A stretch of DNA of 64,000 nucleotides from DAIOEK01 sp963828285 (GTDB taxonomy: Bacteria > Chloroflexota > Anaerolineae > Anaerolineales > Anaerolineaceae), in NCBI GenBank assembly GCA_963828285.1, contig CAWHEB010000002.1:992001-1056000 (forward strand), in the 5' to 3' direction. A program made the position numbers and the translations under genes. The notes below the pieces were generated by a model, which was not told the DNA's origin, did not search any database, and was given only the letters and a program-made list of their open reading frames with translations. Positions 44,135-52,858 of the stretch are shown here, in pieces; within the stretch, counting starts at the first letter, position 1, and every line of letters begins with the position of its first letter.

Positions 44135-45400
44135 TTACAATACTTCGGGTTCTACAGATTGCTCGGTGACCTTGAATTTATGACCAGCACGCTCATGCAT
44201 CAGCCAGAAACCAGCCATGGCAACCAGGGACAGTAATCCACCTCCCCACCAGACCCAATTGGCCATACCATTGTCCATCAGCAACCCGGCAGATAACGGA
44301 CCAATCATCGAAGGGACTATCCAGGCCAATCCATAGACTGCCATGTATCTACCACGCATAGCTTCGGGGGCGAAACTGGCTACCAATGCCTGACTGGTCG
44401 GAACGGTGAACATCTCTCCGATAGTAATGATCACCATAGCCAATAAGAACAGCCAGTAGGTATAAACAAACCCATACATGGCAAAACCGATCGCATATAA
44501 GAGACAACCAGCCATCATGATCATCATCGGTGGTACTTTCTCCAATTTCCGGGTGATCCAGAACTGCATGATAACAACCATCCCGGCATTCAGAGATAAG
44601 ATATAACCAAATCCCTGGGGACTGGTATTGCGATAATCCCTCAGGAAAACCGAAAGAGTGCTATTCATTTGAATATAGACAATCACCATGACTGTGGACA
44701 GAAGTATAAAGATAAGGTAAAGCCTGTCCTTGAATACTGTCCCATAACCCTTGATCGTTTCAAACAATGACTGCTCTTGATGCTGCTCCGAATCCAAAAC
44801 CACCGGCTTAGTTTCAGGTAGTAGGAAGAATACCAGGACTGCAGTGATAGTGCTCATAACGGCATCGATGATGAACAGGTACAGGTAATTGATACCAGCC
44901 AGCAATCCTCCGATCATCGGACCAAGCATTACAGCTAGGTTTGCAGTTACTCTCAGAACAGCATAACCGGTTGCCCTTTTCTGTTCCGGCAGCAAATCAG
45001 CGACCATAGCCTGGTGGGCAGGACCCCCTGTATCAGCCAGAACACCAACCAGAATTGCCAGAAAATAGAACACTTTGAGATCATTAACTAATCCCATCGC
45101 GACTGTGGATAAAGCTGACATGATCAGCGAAAAGATAATGAGCGCTTTGCGGCCATATTTGTCGGTCAATGCACCACCGATTGCTCCGCCAACCAGAGAT
45201 GATAGTGAGAATATGGCTAAAAGAACCCCTACCTCTGTCATGCCCACGTTAAAATGCTGGGAGACATACAGAGCAAAAAACGGAAAGATCAATGCTCCGC
45301 CCAGACGGTCGATAAAACTGGCACCCACAAGTGTCCAGAATTTATTTGGTAATTCACGATATGTTTTTCGAATTCCTGTCAACATAGAACATTCTGCCAT
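44135..45400 (-). CDS. Major facilitator superfamily transporter
   Basis: The protein has about 421 residues with 12 predicted helices. The MFS loop 2-3 signature appears as GGALTDKYGRKALI, followed by a second-half relative. The helix pattern and size suit a drug- or metabolite-efflux permease of the DHA1-like group; the substrate cannot be named. The frame extends upstream to 45451, but that lies inside a terminator stem, so the ATG at 45400 (or 45385) is preferred. Neither has a clear ribosome-binding site. Confidence 0.85.
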   Translation of the reverse strand: MAECSMLTGIRKTYRELPNKFWTLVGASFIDRLGGALIFPFFALYVSQHFNVGMTEVGVLLAIFSLSSLVGGAIGGALTDKYGRKALIIFSLIMSALSTVAMGLVNDLKVFYFLAILVGVLADTGGPAHQAMVADLLPEQKRATGYAVLRVTANLAVMLGPMIGGLLAGINYLYLFIIDAVMSTITAVLVFFLLPETKPVVLDSEQHQEQSLFETIKGYGTVFKDRLYLIFILLSTVMVIVYIQMNSTLSVFLRDYRNTSPQGFGYILSLNAGMVVIMQFWITRKLEKVPPMMIMMAGCLLYAIGFAMYGFVYTYWLFLLAMVIITIGEMFTVPTSQALVASFAPEAMRGRYMAVYGLAWIVPSMIGPLSAGLLMDNGMANWVWWGGGLLSLVAMAGFWLMHERAGHKFKVTEQSVEPEVL

Positions 45401-45437
45401 TTTTGTGTTGAAGACGAGTGTAATTACCCTCGTTGAA

Positions 45438-45469
45438 TAAAAAACTTCCACCGGGCAACCCGGTGGAAG
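45438..45469 (-). terminator. Terminator of the rho/M23 operon
   Basis: A perfect 11-bp GC-rich stem (45445-45455 with 45459-45469) with a 3-base loop is followed on the minus strand by six T residues. Confidence 0.92.
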
Positions 45470-45504
45470 TAATAATTACTTCAAGATACTCTTATCAAGA
45501 GCAC

Positions 45505-46614
45505 TTACGGCAAGTAATTATATGGGCTGTCACTAAGACCACTGTATCGAATTTCAAAGTGCAGATGGGGTCCGGTTGAATTACCGGTGCTCCCCAAAAT
45601 ACCAACCTGCTGACCTTGTCCAACTGGTTGACCACAGCTCACCAAAGTAGTGGACATATGAGCGTATAAAGACTGGAAGCCATTTCCGTGATCGATCAGG
45701 ACGGTAATTCCATATCCACCATTCGCCCAACCTGAGTAAGCAACTACACCACTATCTGCCGCCACTATCGTGACACTGCTGGATGATCCAAGGTCAATCC
45801 CTTGATGCACACCAGGAATATAATCATTCCCGGTCATGATTGGTGAAGCAATTGGCCATCCAAAACTGCCATCCCCGGCACCACCAGATACTGCACCACA
45901 ACCTCCACCACCGGAAAGGTAGGAAGTAGTGCCGGTGTTTCCTCCGGTCAATTGACCCTGGAACCACTGCACAGCTTCGCTTTCCCCTCCCTGGATCATC
46001 ACATAACTATCCTTTTCAAAAACAGGATTAGTCAGATCAACTTTGTTCCAGACACTTTCAAGGATGATGTCTGGTTTGACACCAAACTGGTCGGATACTG
46101 ATTGTAAGGTGTCCCCTTCACGCCATTTATAGTAAACCCCATCCACAGGAGGGATGATGATCTCTATACCAGGTGCGATGGAATCCGGACTGCCTTCCAA
46201 TTTATCAAAATTTGCCCAGAATATGGTCTCAGGTTTGAGTTCATACTCTTTTGAGAGGGCAAAAAGCGAATCCCCTTCCTCCACTTCATGTTTGATGGCT
46301 TCTGTCCGACCAATATCCACCATATCCGTATGTGGAAGAAATGCTCTGATAAGCGCTTTATCGGGTTGAACAGCCGCGGCCAAGGCTTTGGGATCCACCG
46401 GTTGAGTGGGTTCCACAGTCATGGTTGGCTGCTCCATCGTTGCCGTACTGGCTGGCATAAATGGCAGCGCGGGTTTCATGACGATGATCAAGGCTGCCAG
46501 TAAGGCGGTCATGGCTCCTGCTAACACCCAAAAGACAATGGAAATTATGGTGTCACGGGTCCAGACCGTTTCGCGGGGAGCCTCATCCCCGCCAGGATTA
46601 CTCAATCGGCTCAC
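45505..46614 (-). CDS. LysM and M23 peptidase, membrane-anchored cell-wall hydrolase
   Basis: The protein has 369 residues. A cytoplasmic N-terminus leads into one membrane helix (about 24-47). Outside lie a Pro/Thr-rich linker, two LysM domains (about 108-160 and 163-210) that bind peptidoglycan, a Gly/Ser-rich linker and a C-terminal M23 domain (about 260-365). The zinc motifs are HQGIDLG and HLHFE, with SLYAHM between. It should cleave peptidoglycan cross-bridges during growth or division. The GTG start overlaps the rho stop by four bases (GTGA), so the gene is translationally coupled to rho, an unusual pairing. Confidence 0.92.
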   Translation of the reverse strand: MSRLSNPGGDEAPRETVWTRDTIISIVFWVLAGAMTALLAALIIVMKPALPFMPASTATMEQPTMTVEPTQPVDPKALAAAVQPDKALIRAFLPHTDMVDIGRTEAIKHEVEEGDSLFALSKEYELKPETIFWANFDKLEGSPDSIAPGIEIIIPPVDGVYYKWREGDTLQSVSDQFGVKPDIILESVWNKVDLTNPVFEKDSYVMIQGGESEAVQWFQGQLTGGNTGTTSYLSGGGGCGAVSGGAGDGSFGWPIASPIMTGNDYIPGVHQGIDLGSSSSVTIVAADSGVVAYSGWANGGYGITVLIDHGNGFQSLYAHMSTTLVSCGQPVGQGQQVGILGSTGNSTGPHLHFEIRYSGLSDSPYNYLP

Positions 46615-47891
46615 ATATCCTCAGCTAACGTCTCTAAAAATTCGAAATTGTTTTTGGATTTTGCCATTCGCTGAAGGATCGCTTCAGTGGCTACGGCTGG
46701 ATCCATTCCAGCTCCTTGAGGTTGCTGACTGATCATCTGAATGTACATACGTCTCATCAGCCAAACACGTTGCAACTCTTCGGGGCTCATTAATAAATCT
46801 TCGCGGCGTGTGGATGAGCGTTCGAGGTCGATCGCCGGGAAGATGCGTCGCTCCTGCAATCTGCGGGAAAGGTGCATTTCCATATTACCAGTTCCCTTGA
46901 ATTCTTCATAGACCACATCGTCCAGTCGGCTGCCGGTATCGATCAAAGCGGTGGCGATGATCGTAAGGGATCCGCCTTCTTCCAGGTTTCGGGCTGCGCC
47001 AAAGAAACGTTTGGGCGGGTACAACGCAGACGGATCCATACCACCGGAAAGCGTTCTTCCAGAAGGGTTGACCACCAGGTTGTAAGCACGGGCTAATCGG
47101 GTCAGAGAGTCCATGAGAATGACCACATCACGACCAATTTCAACCAATCGTTTGGCACGTTCAAGTGCAATTTCAGCAGTGCGGACATGGGAAGAAACCG
47201 GTTCATCGAATGTGGATGCTACTACTTCTGCATCCACTGTGCGATCCACATCGGTGACTTCCTCGGGCCTCTCACCGATCAAAGCCATGATCAAATGGAC
47301 ATCCGGGTATTGAGAAGAGATCGCGTTGGCAACCTGTTTGAGGATTGTTGTCTTACCCGCTTTCGGTGGGGAAACGATCATGCCGCGCTGTCCACGGCCA
47401 ATCGGCGCTACCATGTTGATCAAACGGATGGAGAGCTGTTTTGGATCGAAATCGAGGTCGTAACGTTTATCCGGGAAGATTGGGGTCAATCGTTCGAATT
47501 CTGGCCGGCTGCGGGCTTCTTCAGCAGGAATGGCGTTGATACTTTCAACTTTGAGTAATCCCCAGTGTTTTTCAGATTCCCGTGGCGGGCGGACGTGTCC
47601 GATCACAAGATCACCTGAGCGGAGATCATACCGGCGTAGTTGAGCCTGAGAGACATATACGTCTTCCGAGCCCACCTGGTAATTGGTTCGAAGAAAACCA
47701 ACCCCTTCGCTCATGATCTCCAGAATGCCACCACGAACTTCCAGCCCTTCGCGTTCAGCTTCCGCCTGGCGGATCTTGAGAATCAGATTTTCTTTTTTCA
47801 GTCTTTCAGCTTTAGGAATGTTCATATCTCCAGCAATTTTTCTTAGTGATGCCAGAGGTGAGTTTTCCAGTTCAAGTATTTTCGTTGTCAA
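46611..47891 (-). CDS. rho: Transcription termination factor Rho
   Basis: The protein has 426 residues from the TTG at 47891, preceded by AGAGG eight bases upstream. An alternative in-frame TTG at 47969 adds 26 residues that do not resemble Rho. The N-terminal Rho domain (LASLRKIAGDMNIPKAERL), the RNA-binding CSD segment (GFLRTNYQVGSEDVYVS) and the ATPase core follow. The core carries Walker A PPKAGKTT, the Walker B region DVVILMDSLTRLARAYN and the Q/R-loop part GGMDPSALYPPKRFFGAARN. It forms the hexameric RNA helicase that ends untranslated transcripts. A strong promoter lies about 170 bases upstream. Confidence 0.95.
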   Translation of the reverse strand: MTTKILELENSPLASLRKIAGDMNIPKAERLKKENLILKIRQAEAEREGLEVRGGILEIMSEGVGFLRTNYQVGSEDVYVSQAQLRRYDLRSGDLVIGHVRPPRESEKHWGLLKVESINAIPAEEARSRPEFERLTPIFPDKRYDLDFDPKQLSIRLINMVAPIGRGQRGMIVSPPKAGKTTILKQVANAISSQYPDVHLIMALIGERPEEVTDVDRTVDAEVVASTFDEPVSSHVRTAEIALERAKRLVEIGRDVVILMDSLTRLARAYNLVVNPSGRTLSGGMDPSALYPPKRFFGAARNLEEGGSLTIIATALIDTGSRLDDVVYEEFKGTGNMEMHLSRRLQERRIFPAIDLERSSTRREDLLMSPEELQRVWLMRRMYIQMISQQPQGAGMDPAVATEAILQRMAKSKNNFEFLETLAEDM

Positions 47892-48070
47892 TGTAATTTC
47901 CTCTACGGAGAGATATGAATCAATTTTGTTAATCCCGAATATATTCGTCCGGGCACGGCAAACAGGCAAAAGATCAGGAATTAATCAAGCAATCGGAAAA
48001 ATTTTTGTGTGATACGCAAATAAGTGTGTGGGGGAAGTACGCTGTTTAAATTACCCTGCTCTGTATGGGC

Positions 48071-48099
48071 ATTATAGCATGGTGTTTTCTATGATGCAA
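48071..48099 (-). promoter_or_regulatory. Strong sigma-70-type promoter of rho
   Basis: On the minus strand TTGCAT (48099-48094) and TATAAT (48076-48071) are exactly 17 bases apart, and the -10 is extended by TGC. Transcription should start near 48064. Confidence 0.8.
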
Positions 48100-48280
48100 G
48101 CGGTGTGAGAATCAAAACTCGACACCATATTTGGACAGAATTCGGTTTTTTAGGTTGTCCGAGATGCCTATAAGGATAGTTATCCGTCATCAAGCAAACG
48201 CTCATCATCGGAATTGGGAAATACCTTCATAATCCGCATGAACTATTGGATATTAAAATGTATGCTCCAACCAATCGGGC

Positions 48281-48286
48281 TATAAT
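48281..48286 (+). promoter_or_regulatory. -10 box six bases before the nfeD-like ATG
   Basis: TATAAT ends at 48286 and the ATG begins at 48293, so the transcript probably has no leader or a very short one. Confidence 0.5.
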
Positions 48287-48292
48287 GAATCT

Positions 48293-49618
48293 ATGAAGAA
48301 AACCATGTTCCGGCTGTCTGTTATTCTCTGGTTCATCAGTTCACTACTGCTTTTACCTTTACCTGCTGTTGCTAAAACTTCGATGGGATTTGTCATCTCG
48401 GCGACAGGAGCTGTAACCCCCGCTATGGAACAGTATATTGCACGCGGCATAGCTGTGGCGGAGCAGGCGAATGCATCACTGATCATTCTGCAATTGAACA
48501 CACCTGGTGGACAGATCGAGATCATGAACCGTATCGTAACCCTCATCCGCTCAAGTGACATTCCTATTGTGGTTTATGTCGCCCCACGCGGATCGATGGC
48601 AGCCAGCGCCGGAACAGTGATCACTCTTGCAGGCCATCTTGCAGCCATGGCTCCAGAAACGATCATCGGAGCAGCTTCACCGGTGGGTGCCCAGGGAGAA
48701 GATATCGGTACAACAATGGAAGCAAAAGCCAAAGAAGCACTGATGGCAACAGTCCGCTCCATTACCACCAACCGTCCGCCTGAAGCCATCAAACTTGCAC
48801 AGGAAACGATCAGCAAAGCCCGTGCTGTCTCAGCACAGGAAGCTTTGGATATCGGATTGGTCGATATCATTGCCGATAGTATTCCTGACCTGTTGAAACA
48901 GTTGGACGGGAGGACGATTACCCTTGCCAGCGGACAGGTCACACTTTCTACGGCCGATCTGCCAGTCGAAAATATTCCCCAATCATTTATAGAACAACTT
49001 CTGGCAACGCTCATCAACCCGAACATCGTCTTTCTGTTACTTACCATCGGAGTACAGGCGATCTTGATCGAACTTTCCAGCCCCGGAGGATGGGTTGCGG
49101 GTTTCATCGGGGTTTGCTGCCTGGCGCTGGCTGTTTATGGACTGGGCATCTTACCTGTAAACTGGTTCGGTGTCATTTTCATGATCATTTCCATCGTATT
49201 GTTCATTATGGATTTTTACGCACCGACTCACGGCGCTTTGACTTTTGCTGGTGCAGGCAGTTTTGTGATCGGTGCTCTGGTATTGTTCAATTCTCCCAGC
49301 GTACCTTCCTTCCAGCGGGTATCCGTTCCATTGGTCATCGGTACCGGCGCAGTCATGGCTGCGATCCTGATCGCTCTGATTACTTATGCATTACGATCTC
49401 GAACCGCACCGATCAGAACTGGTTACGAATCCCTGGCAGGAAAAACGGGTATCGTCCATGAAGCGTTGGAACCTGCCGGTTCAGTGCAGGTTTCCGCAGA
49501 ATCCTGGACTGCAGAATCGATGGATGGAAGCAAAATCCCGGTAAATACACGAATTAGAGTAGTAGAAGTAAGAGGGTTAAAACTCATTGTTGAAGAGATC
49601 AAGGAAAATAAATCATGA
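48293..49618 (+). CDS. NfeD-family membrane serine protease (ClpP-class) with NfeD C-terminal domain
   Basis: The protein has 441 residues. A signal peptide (to about residue 27) is followed by a ClpP-like serine protease domain (about 30-220) with LQLNTPGGQ and the nucleophile in GSMAASAGT (Ser 105, inferred from the family). Four or five membrane helices (about 235-365) come next and an NfeD OB-fold domain (about 380-440) ends the chain. This is the long, full-length NfeD form, which cleaves stomatin-like membrane proteins in relatives. No stomatin/SPFH gene lies next to it here; an LLM oxidoreductase does instead. The upstream TATAAT is so close that the mRNA may be leaderless. Confidence 0.9.
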   Translation: MKKTMFRLSVILWFISSLLLLPLPAVAKTSMGFVISATGAVTPAMEQYIARGIAVAEQANASLIILQLNTPGGQIEIMNRIVTLIRSSDIPIVVYVAPRGSMAASAGTVITLAGHLAAMAPETIIGAASPVGAQGEDIGTTMEAKAKEALMATVRSITTNRPPEAIKLAQETISKARAVSAQEALDIGLVDIIADSIPDLLKQLDGRTITLASGQVTLSTADLPVENIPQSFIEQLLATLINPNIVFLLLTIGVQAILIELSSPGGWVAGFIGVCCLALAVYGLGILPVNWFGVIFMIISIVLFIMDFYAPTHGALTFAGAGSFVIGALVLFNSPSVPSFQRVSVPLVIGTGAVMAAILIALITYALRSRTAPIRTGYESLAGKTGIVHEALEPAGSVQVSAESWTAESMDGSKIPVNTRIRVVEVRGLKLIVEEIKENKS

Positions 49619-50481
49619 AAATCGGAATTGTATACCCGCAAACAGAAATATCTCCCACACCAGAAAACCTGGTCAAATTTGTAAAGGGAATCGAATCCCT
49701 TGGTTTCGATCATATCATCGCCTATGAACACGTTCTTGGAGCTAATCCACAAAGACCCGGCGGTTGGACTGGTCCATACACGAATGCAGATCCCTTCTGG
49801 GACCCGTTTACCATGTTCAGCTTCCTAGCAGCGATAACACCCAGTATGAGCTACGCGACCGCAGTTTTAATTCTCCCACAGCGTCAAACCGCCTTGGTGG
49901 CAAAGCAGTCCGCATGTCTGGATGTCCTCTGCAACGGGAAATTCAGATTGGGGGTTGGTTTGGGTTGGAACGAGCCTGAATATGTTGGTCTTGGAGAGAA
50001 TTTCCATAACCGTGGTGCCCGTTTGGAAGAACAGATCAAGATCTTGCGAGACCTGTGGCAGAAGCCATTGAATATTGTTGACTGTAAATTCCATAAAATT
50101 GAAGATATGGGATTAAATCCGCTGCCTATCCAGAAACCAATCCCTGTATGGATGGGCGGGCACGTTGAAAAACCCATCCGGCGTATCGCCCGTGTTGGCG
50201 ATGGCTGGTTTCCCGGATTTAAGACGGTGGAAGATGCCGTTGACGCGTTACGCTGGATCCAGGAAGAAATGGATGCCGCCGGTCGTGATCCCAAATCCTT
50301 TGGGATCGAACCCAGAATTCCGTTTGGTCAAGGGGATGGTTCTCTCTGGAAGAAAACCATCAGCGGATGGCAGATGGTTGGAGCGGATTACTTTTCGCTC
50401 AACTCAATGGGGTTGGGTTTCTCCTCCGTTGAAGAACATCTGAAAGCCGCGGAAAAATTCAGTAAGTCGATCATCCAATAA
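49615..50481 (+). CDS. LLM-class (luciferase-like) F420-dependent oxidoreductase
   Basis: The protein has 288 residues. The luciferase-like barrel signatures are present: GFDHIIAYEHV near the N-terminus, FTMFSFLAAITPSMSYATAV, and GKFRLGVGLGWNEPEYVGLG. The pattern is that of the F420-dependent subgroup (TIGR03619-like), which reduces or oxidises unknown substrates with the deazaflavin F420. It implies that the organism makes or uses F420, common in Chloroflexota. Its ATG overlaps the nfeD stop (ATGA). Confidence 0.88.
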   Translation: MKIGIVYPQTEISPTPENLVKFVKGIESLGFDHIIAYEHVLGANPQRPGGWTGPYTNADPFWDPFTMFSFLAAITPSMSYATAVLILPQRQTALVAKQSACLDVLCNGKFRLGVGLGWNEPEYVGLGENFHNRGARLEEQIKILRDLWQKPLNIVDCKFHKIEDMGLNPLPIQKPIPVWMGGHVEKPIRRIARVGDGWFPGFKTVEDAVDALRWIQEEMDAAGRDPKSFGIEPRIPFGQGDGSLWKKTISGWQMVGADYFSLNSMGLGFSSVEEHLKAAEKFSKSIIQ

Positions 50482-50554
50482 CAGCCTGCCTCACCAATGC
50501 TGATTGAACCAAATTACCGGATTCTACAAGCTGATAATTTGGTGAAAACCCGCA

Positions 50555-50563
50555 TGTTATAAT
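50555..50563 (+). promoter_or_regulatory. Extended -10 promoter of lipA
   Basis: TGT-TATAAT (TATAAT at 50558-50563) lies 17 bases before the lipA ATG; no good -35 is seen. Confidence 0.55.
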
Positions 50564-50580
50564 CTGCAGCGGAGACCCCT

Positions 50581-51519
50581 ATGGCAGCCACCCCCACCCG
50601 CGATCGTATCGATCCGATCAGATTAGACACAACCCCCATCCGCAGACCATCGTGGATAAAAGTTCGCGCTCCAGCCGGTGAAAACTACGAATGGCTGGAT
50701 AAACTGATGCGGCAGAAATCGTTGCATACAGTATGCGAAGAAGCTGGTTGTCCGAATATGGGTGAATGCTGGGGCAGCGGGACCGCGACATTTCTAATGC
50801 TGGGTGATGTTTGTACACGATCATGTGGTTTCTGCGATATCAAACATGGCCGGCCAGAATTCCTGGATTGGATGGAACCAGACCGGGTTGCCCAGGCTGT
50901 TGCGTCTATGCAACTCAAACATGCTGTGATCACGAGTGTGAACAGGGATGAACGGCGTGATGGGGGCGCCCCGATTTTTGCCCAGGTTATTCGCAGGATC
51001 AGGCAATTGTTAACCGGTTGTTCAGTTGAAGTATTGATCCCCGATTTTAAAGCGTCTGCTGAAGCTTTATCCATCGTCATGGAAGCCCGCCCCGAAATCC
51101 TTAATCACAACATTGAAACAGTTCCGCGATTATTCAAACTGGTTCAGCCGCAGGATCATTACGATTGGTCCGCTGCAGTTCTAACCAACGCCAAGGTCAT
51201 GGATCCGGAAGTGTTAACCAAATCAGGTGTCATGGTTGGGCTGGGCGAAGAACCTGATGAAGTCAAAGAGGTCATGCGAGATTTGCGCAGTTGGGGTGTG
51301 GATATCCTAACGATCGGACAGTACCTGCAGCCCAGTAGACAGCATCTACCCATCATCCGTTACTATACCCCCGAAGAGTTTGAAGATTTTAAAAGCTACG
51401 GTTTGGAGATCGGATTCCGCTGGGTGGAAAGTGCACCATTGGTCAGAAGTTCCTACCATGCTGTCGAACAAGTGCGTGCGCTGAGCAAGATCCATCAAGA
51501 GCTATGCAATCCTTGTTAA
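50581..51519 (+). CDS. lipA: Lipoyl synthase
   Basis: The protein has 312 residues. LipA inserts two sulfurs into octanoyl groups on lipoyl domains, using two [4Fe-4S] clusters. The auxiliary-cluster motif CEEAGCPNMGECW has Cys 52, 57 and 63. The radical-SAM motif CTRSCGFC has Cys 78, 82 and 85. The C-terminal RSSY motif carries the Ser that ligates the auxiliary cluster. All key residues are present. It starts a likely operon with the downstream transglutaminase-like gene 33 bases away. No lipB or lplA is visible in the window. Confidence 0.96.
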   Translation: MAATPTRDRIDPIRLDTTPIRRPSWIKVRAPAGENYEWLDKLMRQKSLHTVCEEAGCPNMGECWGSGTATFLMLGDVCTRSCGFCDIKHGRPEFLDWMEPDRVAQAVASMQLKHAVITSVNRDERRDGGAPIFAQVIRRIRQLLTGCSVEVLIPDFKASAEALSIVMEARPEILNHNIETVPRLFKLVQPQDHYDWSAAVLTNAKVMDPEVLTKSGVMVGLGEEPDEVKEVMRDLRSWGVDILTIGQYLQPSRQHLPIIRYYTPEEFEDFKSYGLEIGFRWVESAPLVRSSYHAVEQVRALSKIHQELCNPC

Positions 51520-51552
51520 CCAAGTATCAGCAGCTACACTGTGGGGTGATAA

Positions 51553-52206
51553 ATGAACAACAATCCGAATCAAGCTGCTTTTGAATCCGCCCTCACCAAT
51601 GCTGAATTTGGATTAATCCAATCTCTCACAACACCATACTTGATCCAACAGTTTTTGGATACCGTCAAATATCCATCTGAAGACTATAACCGATCCGTTT
51701 TGCAGGTGATACGTGAACGTCAGGCGCATTGTCTGGATGGAGGTTTGTTCGCTGCCGCAGCCTTGCGGTGGATCGGCCACCCTGCCGTGATTCTGGATAT
51801 ACTACCAGAACCAGGCACTGACGATGATCATGTACTCGCTTTATATAAAGTGAAGGGTTGCTGGGGGGCGGTTGCCAAATCCAATTTCGTTGGTTTACGT
51901 TTACGTGAACCGGTTTACAATTCCCTTCGCGAATTGGTCATGTCATATTTTGAAGATTATTTTAATATCCACGGAGACAAAACCATGCGCGGTATCACCC
52001 GTCCGATCCAACTTTCAGCGTATGATAAATTCGGATGGATGTGGGATGCTCATGGTGTCGATATAATCGAAAAACGTCTGAAGAAATTAAAAGTTTTTCC
52101 ATTGATCACACCTGCACAAGCCACTATGCTAAACCAGGTGGATCAAACCATCTATCAGACCGGCTTATCCATGGCTAACCAGGATGGATTGTACAAACCA
52201 AATTGA
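51553..52206 (+). CDS. Transglutaminase-like cysteine-fold protein, function unknown
   Basis: The protein has 217 residues. A segment RERQAHCLDGGLFAAAALR, followed about 35 residues later by DDDHVLALYKVKGCWGAVAKSN, looks like the Cys and His strands of the transglutaminase/papain-like fold, with a possible Asp or Asn downstream. No signal peptide or membrane helix is seen. The family is not recognised, so activity is only suggested. GGGGTGA precedes the ATG, and the 33-base gap to lipA suggests co-transcription, though no link to lipoate is known. Confidence 0.6.
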   Translation: MNNNPNQAAFESALTNAEFGLIQSLTTPYLIQQFLDTVKYPSEDYNRSVLQVIRERQAHCLDGGLFAAAALRWIGHPAVILDILPEPGTDDDHVLALYKVKGCWGAVAKSNFVGLRLREPVYNSLRELVMSYFEDYFNIHGDKTMRGITRPIQLSAYDKFGWMWDAHGVDIIEKRLKKLKVFPLITPAQATMLNQVDQTIYQTGLSMANQDGLYKPN

Positions 52207-52216
52207 TCCAGGGTGT

Positions 52217-52852
52217 TTAACTGCGCTGGGGACACTCAGCTAATTGAATTCGGGTGGTATCTTCAAATGAAGCATAAGCTGCCCAGCGGCCATATTCCTG
52301 GAATGAATATGCCGCAATCCCCATTTCGTCATCAGGGATGTTCGGGGGGATTGTATGTGGGGCAACTCTACGATAGAGATGACTCTTGACCAGAAAATCG
52401 ACTGCACAGATCGCCAACCAGGAACCACCTCGGACATTTTGAGGTACCGAGTCTATGGATGAAATGATTGCATTCGTATCGAAAAAATCGATGGCTGCAC
52501 GATAGACCAAAACCCCGGTCCAACTACGCGCAAAATAAAGATGTTTTTCAAAGAGGAAGATATCCCATTTATCTTCCATTTCCCTGGCTTTTACCAAAGC
52601 CCCGTCACGTGAAGTTCCACCATGCGGATAACGTAGCTGACAATCTATATGCATGGCGTTATCAGGGATCTTTCCTATGTGTTGGTTACCATTCGATAAC
52701 CTTAATTCGATGAACCGGTTGGCAAGCTTATTATCCGATGGGGTAGCTACCATCGACATGGTAAAACTGCGCACATCAAGGCAGCGCAATTTATACGGGG
52801 TGCTTTCCCGTGATATCCAATTAAGTTCTGGGACGATTGGTAATTCATTCAT
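52217..52852 (-). CDS. Conserved-looking protein of unknown function
   Basis: The protein has 211 residues and no recognised domain. It is soluble and rich in aromatic residues, with segments such as FLFEKHLYFARSWTGVLVYRAAIDF and GIAAYSFQEYGRWAAYASF. The C-terminal half includes a region of mixed strands that could bind a ligand. It starts six bases after the stop of the P-loop gene upstream, so the two form an operon and probably act together. No function can be named. Confidence 0.65.
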   Translation of the reverse strand: MNELPIVPELNWISRESTPYKLRCLDVRSFTMSMVATPSDNKLANRFIELRLSNGNQHIGKIPDNAMHIDCQLRYPHGGTSRDGALVKAREMEDKWDIFLFEKHLYFARSWTGVLVYRAAIDFFDTNAIISSIDSVPQNVRGGSWLAICAVDFLVKSHLYRRVAPHTIPPNIPDDEMGIAAYSFQEYGRWAAYASFEDTTRIQLAECPQRS

Positions 52853-52858
52853 AATGAT

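Larger units (their letters stand above)
47892..48292. other. Divergent region between rho and nfeD with a long rho leader
   Basis: These 400 bases hold the rho promoter (48071-48099), a rho leader of about 170 bases and the -10 box of the plus-strand nfeD-like gene (48281-48286). No reading frame of note is present. A long untranslated rho leader is compatible with autogenous attenuation, as known for rho in other bacteria. Confidence 0.55.

Noticed and set aside
45400..45451. Start of the MFS gene at 45451
   Set aside because: That codon lies in the stem of the rho/M23 operon terminator, so downstream ATG codons at 45400 or 45385 are more likely.
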